A stretch of 64,000 nucleotides of DNA, taken from positions 2,926,001 to 2,990,000 of the forward strand of contig OZ020265.1 in the NCBI GenBank assembly GCA_963971285.1, written 5' to 3'. Position numbers and translations under genes: made by a program. The stretch's first letter is position 1, and every line of letters starts with the position of its first letter. The stretch comes from Astropecten irregularis (Eukaryota; Echinodermata; Asteroidea; Paxillosida; Astropectinidae). The notes beneath the pieces were generated by a model. It saw only the letters and a list, made by a program, of their open reading frames with translations, had not been told where the DNA came from and searched no databases. Below are positions 34,799-46,521 of the stretch, piece after piece.

Positions 34799-37069
34799 CA
34801 ATGTTGTATGCATTTATATTCCCATACATGTGCAACGTGTACTCAGTATGCAGTAGCATAGTCAAAGGCGCCTGAATAAAAAATAGGTCAGCGCGTATTC
34901 ACGCACAACGCGCTTCTTGGCCAGGTTCAGACCGTACCCTACATACAATGTTCATGTTTTATATTGAAATTAGGGTTAGGTTAATTTGTAGTACACGGTT
35001 TAAGGCCTAATGGTGAAATACGCGCAGTATAGTAGTTCACACACGACGCGCTAGCGCTGTATACACTAGCATCAGACAAGGTAGGCCAGGGCCGGCTGGC
35101 AGTAGGGGCCTAGCCTACGGCACACAAAATGTAGGCCTAAATATCATGACACAAAGTGCCTCGTGTACGTTTCATTTAATTAACTCAAATCCCGTTTTTA
35201 TTCGGGAAATCAAATCAAATGTTTGCTAAAACTTGCTTTATTCTCTCTCTTGTCTCTTGAAGTCACGGTCCATTCATGGATTTACGTCCCAGATTTCGTA
35301 AATCCTTTTTAATTTTAGGGTAGCAGCGGCCTATGTATGTATCAAATACTTTGGGTAACAAATAATACGCTGAATTTCAACAAGACTATATTAATCATTA
35401 TGGATCTTTCAACTTGTATATAAACGACCGAGGAAAACATACCCATTAATTCTACGCCAAGATTCTCTCTAAATAAGAACAATTGCTTGTTAATCAATTA
35501 TTTTTTGATACATGTAGTGATTGGATAAAGTAAAATTCGAACGATTATGTTGTGTTGTGTTCCCCCTTATTGTACTAATTACGATCACAGTTAAGGAGTA
35601 CTTGAGTCAAGATGATTCACCCTGCCTGATACATGTTTAAAAAATAATGCTATCCAACACAAGTAAGCTTATTGTGTATGAATTTTCTATGATTGTCAAG
35701 TCTGACACACATACCAGAAAACTGCTACAATGTAATACATTTTAGGGCAGGAGAGCAGCTGGTTCTCCAAAAACAATATAATATAATGTCCACGCGGCTA
35801 GCGCGCGGGCGAGTTGTCAGGCCTACTTACTGGTGTAGCCTTCATTCAAGACGCGATAGTGAACAAAATGTCTCGCTTACACAAGAAGTGGGTTGTCATC
35901 GGCCCGTTGGCTGTTTTGCTTTTCACCACGCTGAAGAAAAGTGACAAACTCATGACCTTATTCCAATCCCCGATTAATAAGTAATATTAATTAATTCATG
36001 TGGGATAGACGTTTAAAACATGACGAGACAATTCTCATACACAAAAAAAAAAAAAAGTGAGTCACCGTATAACATTGACAGTCATTATTTTGGAGAAACT
36101 ATACCACCGGTTCTTCTCATAAACACACTCTCACAAAAGAGGTTACATGGCGTCTCCGCAAACCTTCCTTATTTTACTCCCAACTCTGCTTGGAGTTCTA
36201 CTTCTTATATTGTTTCATTCAGATTTTAAACAATATTCAATATGCCTCAGACCGAACCAGAGGCGTACAATTGGAACCTCCTTCCCTTTTATAGGACTGT
36301 AGTAATTAACATTTGGATAGGTCTGTTTCGATCCGCTTCTATTTTTATTGGTGGCTGTAATTGCCAACAATTTTGTCCATGTGCTTATAAGTTTTGGGTC
36401 ATCGGCAATCCTTTTTCACGGCAATCCTTATGCTTAGAGGGAGTTAGAGCTGCAGTTTTGTAGTGTGCGAGCACAATATTCTTCATGCACTACATACGTA
36501 AGTGTAGGGTAGCCTACCCGTAGGCGCGGCCTATGCGCAAGGCCTGTGAACACCGGCCCGGCCAGCTAGCATGCAATGTACTTTACAGTGTACATTTGTG
36601 TACATGTTTATGGCGTATGTCGACATACTGTATCCATAGGACATGTACTGAACTTCCCTACAAAATAAATGTAATACTATGTTGTCGCGTCTGACCTCTG
36701 ACCTGTGGCAAGCCGGTAATAAATGACACGGTGCGCTGACCTTTTTGTCAACTGCTGAGCTGAGCTAAATAAAGTATATGTACACGGTTTAATAAGTATC
36801 ACTATCGGTTCATAATCATTAATACTTGTACACTGTATATGTACATGTACATACATGTACATTACGGTACATTTACAAATGAAGGGTATCCTATGGGTCA
36901 TTAAGTAATGACATTTTCCGATTCACGAATAGGTGTATTTTCATTTGAGATCCAACAGAATAATTTGATATTGAAGTATTTACATGAAAAAGTGTGAACA
37001 AAAGACAAAAGAGAAATTGGAATTAAAATCGAATTGGGACAAAAACATGAATGTAACTAAATTTCGGTA
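34799..37069. other. No supported gene
   Basis: Mixed AT-rich and CpG-containing sequence with no recognisable exon or repeat family. Open frames at 35693-35944 and 36242-36463 are short and have no recognisable features. TACATGTACA palindromes recur near 36840. Confidence 0.45.
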
Positions 37070-37269
37070 NNNNNNNNNNNNNNNNNNNNNNNNNNNNNNN
37101 NNNNNNNNNNNNNNNNNNNNNNNNNNNNNNNNNNNNNNNNNNNNNNNNNNNNNNNNNNNNNNNNNNNNNNNNNNNNNNNNNNNNNNNNNNNNNNNNNNNN
37201 NNNNNNNNNNNNNNNNNNNNNNNNNNNNNNNNNNNNNNNNNNNNNNNNNNNNNNNNNNNNNNNNNNNNN
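37070..37269. other. Assembly gap, 200 N
   Basis: Exactly 200 undetermined bases. The round length suggests a placeholder gap. Confidence 1.
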
Positions 37270-37540
37270 GGCGTGCTTACTTTATAAGGGTGCACCCACA
37301 TACATAAATAACCATGTGGGTACACCACACTAAATCTCATTTTCGGAATTACATTTCCCAGACACGAGAAGCCATTACCAGTAAGTCAAATTGGATAAGC
37401 TGGTTCATGTACAGTCTTCCGCAACCCACAAGATCGTGTGGACGGTTGCGCGAGACTGTATACGCGACACGGCTGAGTGATCTTGAATGAATGGAGTATT
37501 AACAATCACATCGTTTCTATTTCACTTACCTTATCAAGAC

Positions 37541-37610
37541 GTGTGAGGTGGCCGAGTGGTTAAGTGATGGGATTCTGAGTTACAGTGGACCGGGTTCGAT
37601 CCCCGGGCAT
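37541..37610 (+). mobile_element. tRNA-like sequence (SINE head or tRNA pseudogene)
   Basis: GGTGGCCGAGTGGTTAAGTG fits an A-box of the Ser/Leu type and CCGGGTTCGATCCCCGG fits a T arm with a perfect stem. The anticodon region is not a clean stem-loop and the acceptor ends do not pair, so it is probably not a functional tRNA. Confidence 0.5.
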
Positions 37611-37686
37611 GTTTTTCTATGTTTTATTCAAGTCTGTATATAAAAGGTATAAATGGTTTTAGAAACTACCGGGATGTCACCAAAGC

Positions 37687-38000
37687 TTGTGGCTCGGTTG
37701 GATAAGCGATGGTACCACCGCCCAGACTTCGGTAGCCTGGGTTCGATTCCCGATCCTGATCGACACTCTGATAATGAATGGAACATGGCATGAGCGGACC
37801 CTGGCACCGCGATGGTCCAGGGGCCGCCTTGTTTCTCCCTCTTAGTCCTTCAGAGCTTTGCTTGTCAGTCTAAGGTCTCAATGGTGGGGAGGATATGCAG
37901 TAGTCGGCTTGCCAGTAAGCCTATGGGGACTATTATGGGAGCCGGTAAGCCGGGTGAAAGAATCCCGGTGAGTCGCGTGCCCCTGAACACCTGACGGTCT
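37687..38000 (+). mobile_element. Probable tRNA-derived SINE
   Basis: The tRNA-like head is GTGGCTCGGTTGGATAAGCG with B-box TGGGTTCGATTCCCG (37738-37752). A GC-rich body follows, with CGGTAAGCCGGGTGAAAGAA and GTGAGTCGCGTGCCCCTGAA. Only one copy is in the window, so the call rests on the promoter boxes and layout. Confidence 0.45.
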
Positions 38001-38048
38001 GCTTAACTTTTGCTCTTTTTGGATATACAATTTTCGTATGATCCGTTA

Positions 38049-38170
38049 GTCTAGATTGCTAGACTGTGTTATCGTACCCGCTACCACGAGAGGGCGTATC
38101 GTGGCAATCCGCTAGCGACGCACGAGTGAACGACTACTAACTTGCTTGACTTCGATAACACAGTCTAGAC
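38049..38170. mobile_element. Palindromic element E, uninterrupted copy
   Basis: CTAGACTGTGTTATCG on the left and CGATAACACAGTCTAG on the right are perfect inverted copies. The interior has CCACGAGAGGGCGTATCGTG and GCTAGCGACGCACGAGTGAA. The same sequence occurs inverted and interrupted at 46049-46521. Confidence 0.88.
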
Positions 38171-39267
38171 GAATTGCTATTATTTACCGTGCCTAATTAT
38201 ATGACGTATGCGTAATATATCCTGCATAATTAGGTAAAGCAATGCATATTCATATGTTTATTCCCCTGACTTACCTAGCACCGTCTATAATGCACTGCAT
38301 GAAATGTACTGTACAGTACTCGTACATACATGTACATGTACATGTACGGTACACATGTATAAATACCATACAGGTATATTGTACTTCACGAAGTTTTGTA
38401 AAACCGTGAAGGAATTTTATGGTAAAATAATGGAGGAAAACTGTATGAAGGCCTACACGAAATAATGATGCTCGATATGATCGGTAGGCACAAACCAACA
38501 TAACCCATGCTGCGGGTGCATTACCACCGGTTCAGACACAGCGCGTGGGGGGCTTCATGCGACGCATTCAGCCCGAGGCATGGGCCCGTGATAACCAGTG
38601 CGGTCCATCCGCGCACGGACGTTCGTGTAGTATTAATTTTTTTATCGCGGCGAGACCGCACGGCCTGCAAGTGACTGAGTCAGTCACCCGGTCCCCGTTG
38701 CATTTTTTGGGGGAACTTAGGGGGGATTTTCGAGCGGAGCGGGGATTTTCGAGCGGAGCGGGAAAGCCTATAGAGACAATTTTTGGTCATACATGAAAAT
38801 CATTTCATGGCCTCAAAATATTTTTGTGTCATCAAAATTATATTTTGTGTATTCATATGGAAATCTTTTCGGTCCCTCAAAACATAGAGCTAGGAACAGA
38901 TCGAAATTGTTTCATCGATCATGCCCCCGAATTCCTTTTGTCAAAAACATTACGTCAACTAACAACCCAGATAACATGCTGACATTGGGCCAACGTTGGC
39001 ATTTGGTCGGATACGTCGGCGTTGGCGTTTGGTCGGTAAATGATGTTGGGCCAACGTTGGCTCAAAGTCGGCAAGGGTTTCGTTGGCATTATATTGGCAA
39101 ATGATGTTGGGCCAATGTTGGCTCATTGTCGGTGAACTGATGTTGGCATGTTGTTGGCAATATACGTTGGCCCAATGTTGGCTAATGGTCGGCAGACAAT
39201 ACGTTGGCATCTTGTCGGAATGCGACATGGGGCCAATGTTGGCTTGTAGTAAGTTGCCAACATTGGC

Positions 39268-41200
39268 AAGATGTTGGCAACCGACATTGGATCAACGTTG
39301 GGTGAATGTCGGCAGCCTTAACTTTGGTTGGCCATATGACGGGCTGCCAACATTGGCATGATGTTGGCGACTGACATTGGATCAACGTTGGGTGACTGTC
39401 GGCATTCATTACTTTGGTTGGCCATACAACGGACTGCCAACATTGGCAAGATGTTGGCAACCGACATTGGATTAACGTTGGGTGAATGTCGGCAGTCTTT
39501 ACTTTGGTTGGCCATACAACGGACTGCCAACATTGGCAAGATGTTGGCAACCGACATTGGATTAACTTTGGGTGAATGTCGGCAGTCTTTACTTTGGTTG
39601 GCCATATGACGGGCTGCCACATTGGCATGATGTTGGCAACCGACATTGTATCAACGTTGGGTGTATGTCGGCAGTCTTTACTTTGGTTGGCCATACGACG
39701 GACTGCCAACATTGGCAAGATGTTGGCAACCGACATTGGATCAACGTTGGGTGAATATCGGCACTCTTTACTTTGGTTGGCCATACGACGGACTGCCAAC
39801 ATTGGCAAGATGTTGGCGACCGACATTGGATCAACGTTGGGTAAATGTCGGCAGTCTTTACTTTGGTTGGCCACACGACTGGCTGCCAACATTGGCAAGA
39901 TGTTGGCGACTGTCATTGGATCAATGATGGGTGAATGTCGGCAGTCTTTACTTTGGTTGGCCATACGACGGACTGCCAACATTGGCAAGATGTTGGCGAC
40001 CGACATTGGATCAACATTGTGTGAATGTCGGCAGTCTTTACTTTGGTTGGCCACACGACTGGCTGCCAACATTGGCAAGATGTTGGCGACTGTCATTGGA
40101 TCAACGTTAGGTGAATGTCGGCAGTCTTTACTTTGGTTGGCCATACGACAGGCTGCCAACATTGGCAAGATGTTGGCAACCGACATTGGATCAACTTTAG
40201 GTGAATGTCGGCATTCATTTCTTTGGTTGGCCATACGACAGGCTGCCAACATTGGCAAGATGTTGGCGACTGACATTGGATCAACGTTAGGTGAATGTCG
40301 ACACTCATTACTTATTTGGCCATACGACAGGCTGCCAACATTGGCAAGATGTTGGCAACCGACATTGGATCAACGTTAGGTGAATGTCGGCACTCATTAC
40401 TTTGGTTAGCCATACAACAGGCTGCCAACATTGGCAAGATGTTGGCAACCGACATTGGATCAACGTTGGGTGAATGTCGGCATTCATTACTTTGGTTGGC
40501 CATACGACAGGCTGCCAACATTGGCAAGATGTTGCCGACTGACAATGGATCAACGTTAGGTGAATGTCGGCATTCATTACTTTGGTTGGCCATGCGACAG
40601 GCTGCCAACATTGGCAAGATGTTGGCAACTGACATTGGATCAACGTTGGGTGAAAGTCGGCATTTATTACTTTGGTTGGCCATATGACGGGCTGCCAACA
40701 TTGGCAAGATGTTGGCAACTGACATTGGATCAACGTTGGGTGAATGTCGGCATTCATTTCTTTGGTTGGCAATACGACAGGCTGCCAACATTGGCAAGAT
40801 GTTGGCAACTGACATTGGATCAACGTTGGGTGAATGTCGGCATTCATTACTTTGGTTGGCCATACGACGGGCTGCCAACATTGGCAAGATGTTGGCAACT
40901 GACATTGGATCAACGTTGGGTGAATGTCGGCATTCAATACTTTGGTTGGCCATACGACAGGCTGCCAACATTGGCAAGATGCTGGCAACTGACATTGGAT
41001 CAACGTTGGGTGAATGTCGGCATTCATTACTTTGGTTGGCCATACGACGGGCTGCCAACATTGGCAAGATGTTGGCGACTGACATTGGATCAACGTTGGG
41101 TGAATGTCGGCATTCATTACTTTGGTTGGCCATACGACGGGCTGCCAACATTGGCAAGATGTTGGCAACCGACATTGGATCAATGCTGGATAAATGTCGG
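39268..41200. repeat. 90-bp tandem array, about 21 copies
   Basis: GGTGAATGTCGGCA-type landmarks recur at 39301, 39391, 39481, 39571 and onwards, 90 bases apart with rare 89-base units. The unit includes CCAACATTGGCAAGATGTTG, ATTGGATCAACGTTGGGTGA and TTTGGTTGGCCATACGAC. Because 90 is a multiple of three and the unit has no stop in several frames, long overlapping open frames (up to 364 codons) occur on both strands; they are a by-product of the repeat. Confidence 0.96.
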
Positions 41201-41577
41201 CAGTCGTGACTTTTTGGTAGGCCATCAAATAATTTGCCATTTTGCACTCTGAGATGAATTTGAATTTGAATGTATTGGCTTCATATGTGGTATAATATAG
41301 TATACATGATTCCTAACTTATACTACTTTATCTTTCTTTGTTTCGTAGCCGTTAGGAATTTTAAACCATTGCGCGCTAAATTTAATAAACTTGTACTAGT
41401 CTACAAACAAGTTATGGTTGCACTTCTGCGTGTGTTATCGATGCAATAAGTCAGCTTTTGCATTTATTGCCTTTCCCAAATTTATATATATGTTGAAATT
41501 AAACATGTTTATTCATGCATGTAGCTGCATTTTTAAAATAATCGTAATGATAATTTGCCTTGCAATGAGAACACCAG

Positions 41578-41723
41578 TAACTATCACCCCGACGCTAATG
41601 GACTAGTCAAGTTTACTGCTCACTTTAAACAAAGCATTACGATCGACCGTTATCTCGGACTGGACGTGGATCACGGAACGGTGCACAGTTTGCTCAGGAA
41701 TTCCTTGCGATTTGATGAAAACA
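41578..41723 (+). CDS. Candidate exon inside the 6.5-kb element
   Basis: The acceptor AACACCAG precedes 41578 and the donor A|GTGAGT follows 41723. The 146-base segment is open in one frame (NYHPDANGLVKFTAHFKQSI, then TIDRYLGLDVDHGTVHSLLR) and ends in phase 1. I recognise no family. It could be a coding exon of the element, a captured host exon or chance. Confidence 0.25.
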
Positions 41724-42508
41724 GTGAGTATTTAAGCAATTATTGTATAGCAACGCTTTCTTTTAAATCATCTGTATTTATATTCATAAGTTTAAGCCAG
41801 ATTCCATGTGAGGAAACTTGAATTGCATGACTCTGTCCGTACGATAAACAGGCCATAATTTGCACACATGTAGGCTAGCCTACTTCGTCTACTGTCATGG
41901 CTGCACGTGCACGTGTATAGTACATGGGATCCTACATGCTTGTAAATGGACAGTACATGCGGTGCCAAATTATGGCGTACTAAATGAATAATGTAAAGAA
42001 TAACTCTTTTTGGTAAACTTTATGCATCCGATGTATTAGTTCTTCTCCCTAGTCATAGCCCCATTTAGAGTGAATCTCGTCTTACAACTAAAGACTTTTA
42101 TTTAAAGACTTTCGATCACCACTAGTACTAGCAAATCCGTAACTTATGGTTGAACAAATTCTCTTCATTGCACGGTAAATTTTGATTTATATAGGGGGCC
42201 TATGCAGTTCGAAACTTGAAATTTCTGAAAGGCATTCCCTGCCGAAAAGGATGTATTATTATCGTGATATTATGTACCGTATAACCTGGCAAATTTAAAG
42301 TTGTCAAATTGTTCTTTAGAATACTCTTAAACCTACTTCCACTATTTTTTCTCTACGATAAAGGTTTGGTAGTTTTGGAAAAGGGGAGCCCTGGCCTTCA
42401 TGATGCAAATATGCACAATACAGTGACATGATCTAGTAGTAGTTGGGGAAACCTAGCAATAGCAGAACGTGCATTAATGGCTACTATATTCTATGGATAT
42501 TTTTGCAG

Positions 42509-42663
42509 AATCTTTGAAGAATTCAATGACATATTGGCTGCTTCTACCTCCATACGCTTGGACTGAGTTGTTTCCTTATGGCTGGTTGGTGGAGGAGTCA
42601 GGGAGGTGGCAATTGAACCGACTGGAGACTGTGATCGAATGGAGCATGGATGTAGATTGCTTT
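42509..42663 (+). CDS. Second candidate exon inside the 6.5-kb element
   Basis: Strong acceptor GATATTTTTGCAG before 42509 and possible donor TTT|GTAAAT after 42663. Joining to the previous candidate keeps the frame open (SLKNSMTYWLLLPPYAWTEL onwards). Another frame of the same segment reads IFEEFNDILAASTSIRLD and a stop, which looks equally protein-like but does not fit the phase. No recognisable product. Confidence 0.22.
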
Positions 42664-42924
42664 GTAAATATAAGGCTGCTATACAGTGCAGTTTATAGTC
42701 ACGTATGTGTTTACAGCTTGTAGTTGTACTTGAAATATTCACTGTGTTCAGAACGGTTTGCAATGTAATATTCTTTGAAGATAAAATGAAATCTCAATTT
42801 TCAGCTTTGATATAATGACATAATGCAAACAAATTTATAAGTACAGCAGTTACAATTTGTCTATGGTTATATTTACTGAAATTGGCCGGTGACTTCAACT
42901 CTAAGTATTCAAGGTCAGTGCAGG

Positions 42925-43267
42925 ATTGGTAACATACAGATACCTAAACAGAAATATTCACAGATTTGACTATAACTTTCAGGGTATGAAGATGGTGCTG
43001 GTATAAACATGCTGAAATGCTGTACGTATTTATCCAGAAATTAGTAAAACAAAGACCAAAAACATTTTTGATCTCGGGGTAAGACCAAAACCATTCTTTT
43101 TATAAGAAAAACTGAGTCTGGTTTTCGTTATTTTCTCGTGACTAAGATGTCCAATTGAGCTCAAATTTTCACAGGTTTATTATTTCATGTAGGCCTACAT
43201 GTTTCACCAGACAAAGTGTCAGTCCTGTTATGTGACCTTTACCAATCATGTATTATACCTTTAAGGT
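42925..43267 (-). mobile_element. Family B MITE nested in the 6.5-kb element
   Basis: Reverse copy running from CAGGATTGGTAACATACAGA to ACCAATCATGTATTATACCT, with the family B phrases TTGAGCTCAAATTTTCACAG and AGACAAAGTGTCAGTCCTG. This is the best preserved family B left end in the window. Confidence 0.82.
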
Positions 43268-44074
43268 ATAAGGCCTATATAAATTTATTTCAGCTTTTCA
43301 TTGTAATGTGAACATATTTCTGTTGTGTATCTACTTCAGTACAGTGAATGAAAAAGGTCTATGTTTTGCCTTGAATGCCTTCTATGTGGACGAATTGAAT
43401 TCCAATTACATTTGTTGTATATATCACGTAATTCACCATCCACATATTCATTACATTCTAAAATTATACCTTTCGGACAAAAATGGGTGCCTAAAGTGTA
43501 TACCTAAACAACGTGTCTGTATATGTCTGTATTTAAACATTTTAAAACTTGCTGGAGCTATTCTGTTAATCTGTTTGAAACACGTGTAAATTTCATTTTC
43601 AGTTATTCATTCTTTTCTCCGATCTTTTAGTCAACGTGGTCAACTTGGGTTCTGACATGATAAATTTACAGTAGAGAAGAAACAGGTCCACAAAATAACA
43701 TTTCACAGAATGAAGTTTTGCTGAATAATTTTCAATAAGTTCAAAATGAGTATAAGCCATGGCCTTATTAGAATATTGAAAAAAATGGGCTTTTTAGAAA
43801 ATGCTTTTAATGATGACATTTTCGTGCCGTTGTTTTATGAAACAGCTGGTGCTAATGTTTGCATTGAAGTGGCTTTGATTTCCAATTAAAAAGTAAAACA
43901 GAAACCACAAGGTAGGAATTCCTAGACTCATGCCCACTGCAGATTTTCTTCTTGAATTATGTCAACAATGTCAATTTCAGTTCAATAAACTGTATTTGTA
44001 TTTTATTATGACAACATATTCAACTGTTTCTCACTTGATTTATATTTTCTTTTATTGTACTCATCCCTAATTTA

Positions 44075-45440
44075 CAGGCGTATGTTGGCATTGTGTCGGG
44101 CATTGGACCTATGTTGGGTCAACGTTGGCTTTGTACTGAGGACAGCAACATTGGGTCAACCGTCAACATTAAGATGCCATCCTTTGGCCGACAAGCGTTG
44201 GATCAATGAAGGACCAACATTGTTTGTGGCAATTTGACAATGAGCCAACGTATTACCTACATTGATCCAACATTGGTTAAGTGATGACGATGAGCCAACG
44301 TGCTGCCAACAATGACCCAACATTGGCATATTGTTGGCCAATGGGAAATAAGACAATGAGCCAACGTGCTATCAATATTGACCCAACGTTGGTTTTATGT
44401 TGGCTGAATGGGAATTTGATGTTGATAAAATGTTGGCCTCATGAGGAACCAACATGCAACCATCATTGGGCCAACGTTGGCATAATATAGGACATTCTAT
44501 TAATTTTACATTGGGCCAACATTGGGCCATCGATAGGCCAATGTTTACATTGGGCCAACATTGGGCCAAGTTTGATGTTGGGCCAACGTAAGACCGATGA
44601 GCAAAATTATGTTGACCCAACGTTGCTCTCCGATGTTGGGCCAATGTTGGCATTTCAACATTAGCCAACATTGAACCAACGTTGGCATAATATTGGCTTT
44701 GTGAGGAGCCAACATGAATCCACCATTGGGCCAACGTTGGCCGACATCAAACCAACGTTGGCATAATGTTGGCTTCATGAGGAGCCAACATGAATCAACC
44801 ATTGGGCCAACGTTGGCCAACATCAAACCAACATTGGCATAATGTTGGCTTCATGAGGAGCCAACATGAATCCACCATTGGCTCAACGTTGGCCAATATC
44901 AAACCAACGTTGGCATAATGTTGGCTTCATGAGGAGCCAACATGAATCCACCATTGGGCCAACGTTGGCCAACATTGAACCAACGTTGGCATAATGTTGG
45001 CTCCACCATTGGCTCAACATTGGCCGACATCAAACCAACGTTGGCACAATGTTGGCCTCATGCAAAACCAATATGAAACCACCATTTGGCCAACGTTGGC
45101 CAACATCGAACCAACGTTGGCATAATGTTGGCTTCATGCAAAACCAATATGAAACCACCATTAGGCCAACGTTGGCCAACATCGAACCAACGTCGGCATA
45201 ATGTTGACCTCATGCAAAACCAACATGAAACCACTATTGGGCCAACGTTGGCCAACGTCGAGCCAACGTTGGCCAACGTCGAGCCAACGTTGGCATAATG
45301 TAGGACATTCTGTTCATTTGACAGTGGGCCCTCATTGGGCAAACAATGGGCCAATGTTTATGTTGGGCCAACGTTGGGCCAACGTAAGGCCGATGAGCAA
45401 AATTACATTGGCCCAACGTTGGTAACCAACGTTGGCCCAA
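44075..45440. repeat. About 80-bp CCAACGTTGG array
   Basis: The most regular part (44640-45300) repeats AACCAACGTTGGCATAATGT, TGGCTTCATGAGGAGCCAAC and ATGAATCCACCATTGGG at 74-82-base spacing. The two sides (44075-44640 and 45300-45440) are more irregular. The unit differs from the 90-bp left array but shares the CCAACGTTGG and GCCAACATTGG cores. Confidence 0.92.
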
Positions 45441-45460
45441 TGTAGTGATGTTATCTGGGA

Positions 45461-45602
45461 AACATTGCGTCAACTCGCAAACGTTACGTCAACTCGCAAA
45501 CATTGCGACAACTCGCAAACATTACGTCAACTCAAAAACATTATGTCAACTCAAAAACATTGCGTCAACTCAAAAACATTGCTTCAACTCAAAAACATTT
45601 TG
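45461..45602. repeat. 18-bp tandem repeat, about 8 copies
   Basis: AAACATTGCGTCAACTCGC recurs every 18 bases with TACGTCAACTC and TTATGTCAACTC variants. One copy of the same unit is on the other side of the 6.5-kb element (38945-38960), so this satellite was the insertion target. Confidence 0.92.
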
Positions 45603-45739
45603 TAAATAATTCTGAAAATCCTTATTTATGTTTTCAACATACATAACCCAAGTAGTACGTGTAAAAAATTGCCGGGGAAGAATTTCACCGCCGACAATCA
45701 TTATTCAATTTATTGTGCACAAGTATTAATGGGACTTGA

Positions 45740-45930
45740 CTGACACATGTGGGCCATGTTTTCTCCGAAGGCGAAGACCATGCCCGGCCGCCGTCCCGGT
45801 GGGGAGCTCCCCGCCTCACCGTACGCGTAGGCCTACGAGTACGAGGCGAGCCCGGTTACGTACACACCGTACCAGTCCTCCCGCCGCCTACAGGCCGAGG
45901 AACTTCCAGGCAGTGGAAGAACAAGTGAGC
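45740..45930 (+). other. CpG-rich segment, possible first exon
   Basis: A short GC- and CpG-rich island (GAAGACCATGCCCGGCCGCC, CTCCCCGCCTCACCGTACGC) stands out from AT-rich surroundings. It ends with a donor-like GAAGAACAA|GTGAGC. One frame is open throughout, but its arginine-rich content looks like a GC artefact. It could be a promoter or 5' exon; there is no recognisable product. Confidence 0.3.
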
Positions 45931-46048
45931 TACCTGGCTATTGTGCATTTTCGTGATTTGTGTACGCGTGCGCGAAGCGCAAATTATTCAACAATTTCGC
46001 GCACGCGCACTAGTTTCCCCCGTTTTCGGGGGTAAATAATCAGAGATC

Positions 46049-46521
46049 GTCTAGACTGTGTTATCGAAGTCAAGCAATTAGTAGTCGTGCACTCGTGCGT
46101 CGCTAGCGGATTGCCCATAGAGTTAAATAAAAAAACTAGAGTGCGCGCTTCGCATTCAATGTGCGTGCTCTTGGCACTCTGGCATGGACGCGCGCCGCCA
46201 TTTTAGTTGGGGTGACTGAGCAACCGCAGTAGAGTCCAAAAACGGTACCCGGATGTTACTAGAAGAACTGCGCGCACTGTGCGTGACGCGACGTATATTT
46301 TATGCACAGTGCTGCGCGCACGAACCGGGGTAAGAATATGTACGCTCAATTTGAAACGGGACGCGCGCGTTTTCCCTTGTTTCCTTACTGCAATGGCGCT
46401 GGCCATGGTTCGAGCAACACGCGCAGAGTGCACACTCTAGTTTTTTATTTAACTCTATGGGATTGCCACGATACGCCCTCTCGTGGTAGCGGGTACGATA
46501 ACACAGTCTAGCAATCTAGAC
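46049..46521. mobile_element. Palindromic element E, interrupted copy
   Basis: Inverted relative to the copy at 38049: GTCTAGACTGTGTTATCGAA on the left and CGATAACACAGTCTAG, CAATCTAGAC on the right. It is interrupted by a 348-bp element at 46114-46461. Confidence 0.88.
46114..46461. mobile_element. MITE with about 30-bp perfect inverted ends, nested in element E
   Basis: It begins CCCATAGAGTTAAATAAAAA and ends with the exact inverted copy TTTTTATTTAACTCTATGGG, pairing for about 29 bases. ATTG flanks both sides. The interior is GC-rich (GACGCGCGCCGCCATTTTAG). The empty site is readable in the other element E copy near 38105. Confidence 0.93.

Larger units (their letters stand above)
38966..45459. 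mobile_element. 6.5-kb DNA element with repeat-filled ends
   Basis: Left end CCCAGATAACATGCTG, ACATTGGGCCAACGTTGG and right end, read inverted, CCCAGATAACATCACT, ACATTGGGCCAACGTTGG match at 30 of 34 bases. Inside each end are long arrays based on CCAACGTTGG palindromes (39268-41200, 90-bp unit; 44075-45440, about 80-bp unit). The 2.8-kb middle (41240-44070) is AT-rich and includes a nested family B element (about 42925-43267) and two exon-like segments. I see no recognisable transposase. The flanks on both sides are the same 18-bp satellite (AAACATTACGTCAACT), so the target can be inferred, but a clean target duplication cannot be read. Superfamily unassigned. Confidence 0.78.

Noticed and set aside
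39182..41252. Long overlapping open frames of 230-364 codons on both strands, with 30-residue peptide repeats
   Set aside because: The 90-bp unit is a multiple of three and lacks stops in several frames, so every frame stays open at once. Long frames overlapping on both strands of a satellite are expected and give no sign of coding selection.
44372..45473. Open frames rich in N, M, W and P on both strands
   Set aside because: They lie wholly inside the CCAACGTTGG array and reflect its repeat content.
46203..46511. Open frames in the GC-rich stretch as exons
   Set aside because: They fall inside a short MITE with perfect inverted ends and reflect its CpG-rich content.
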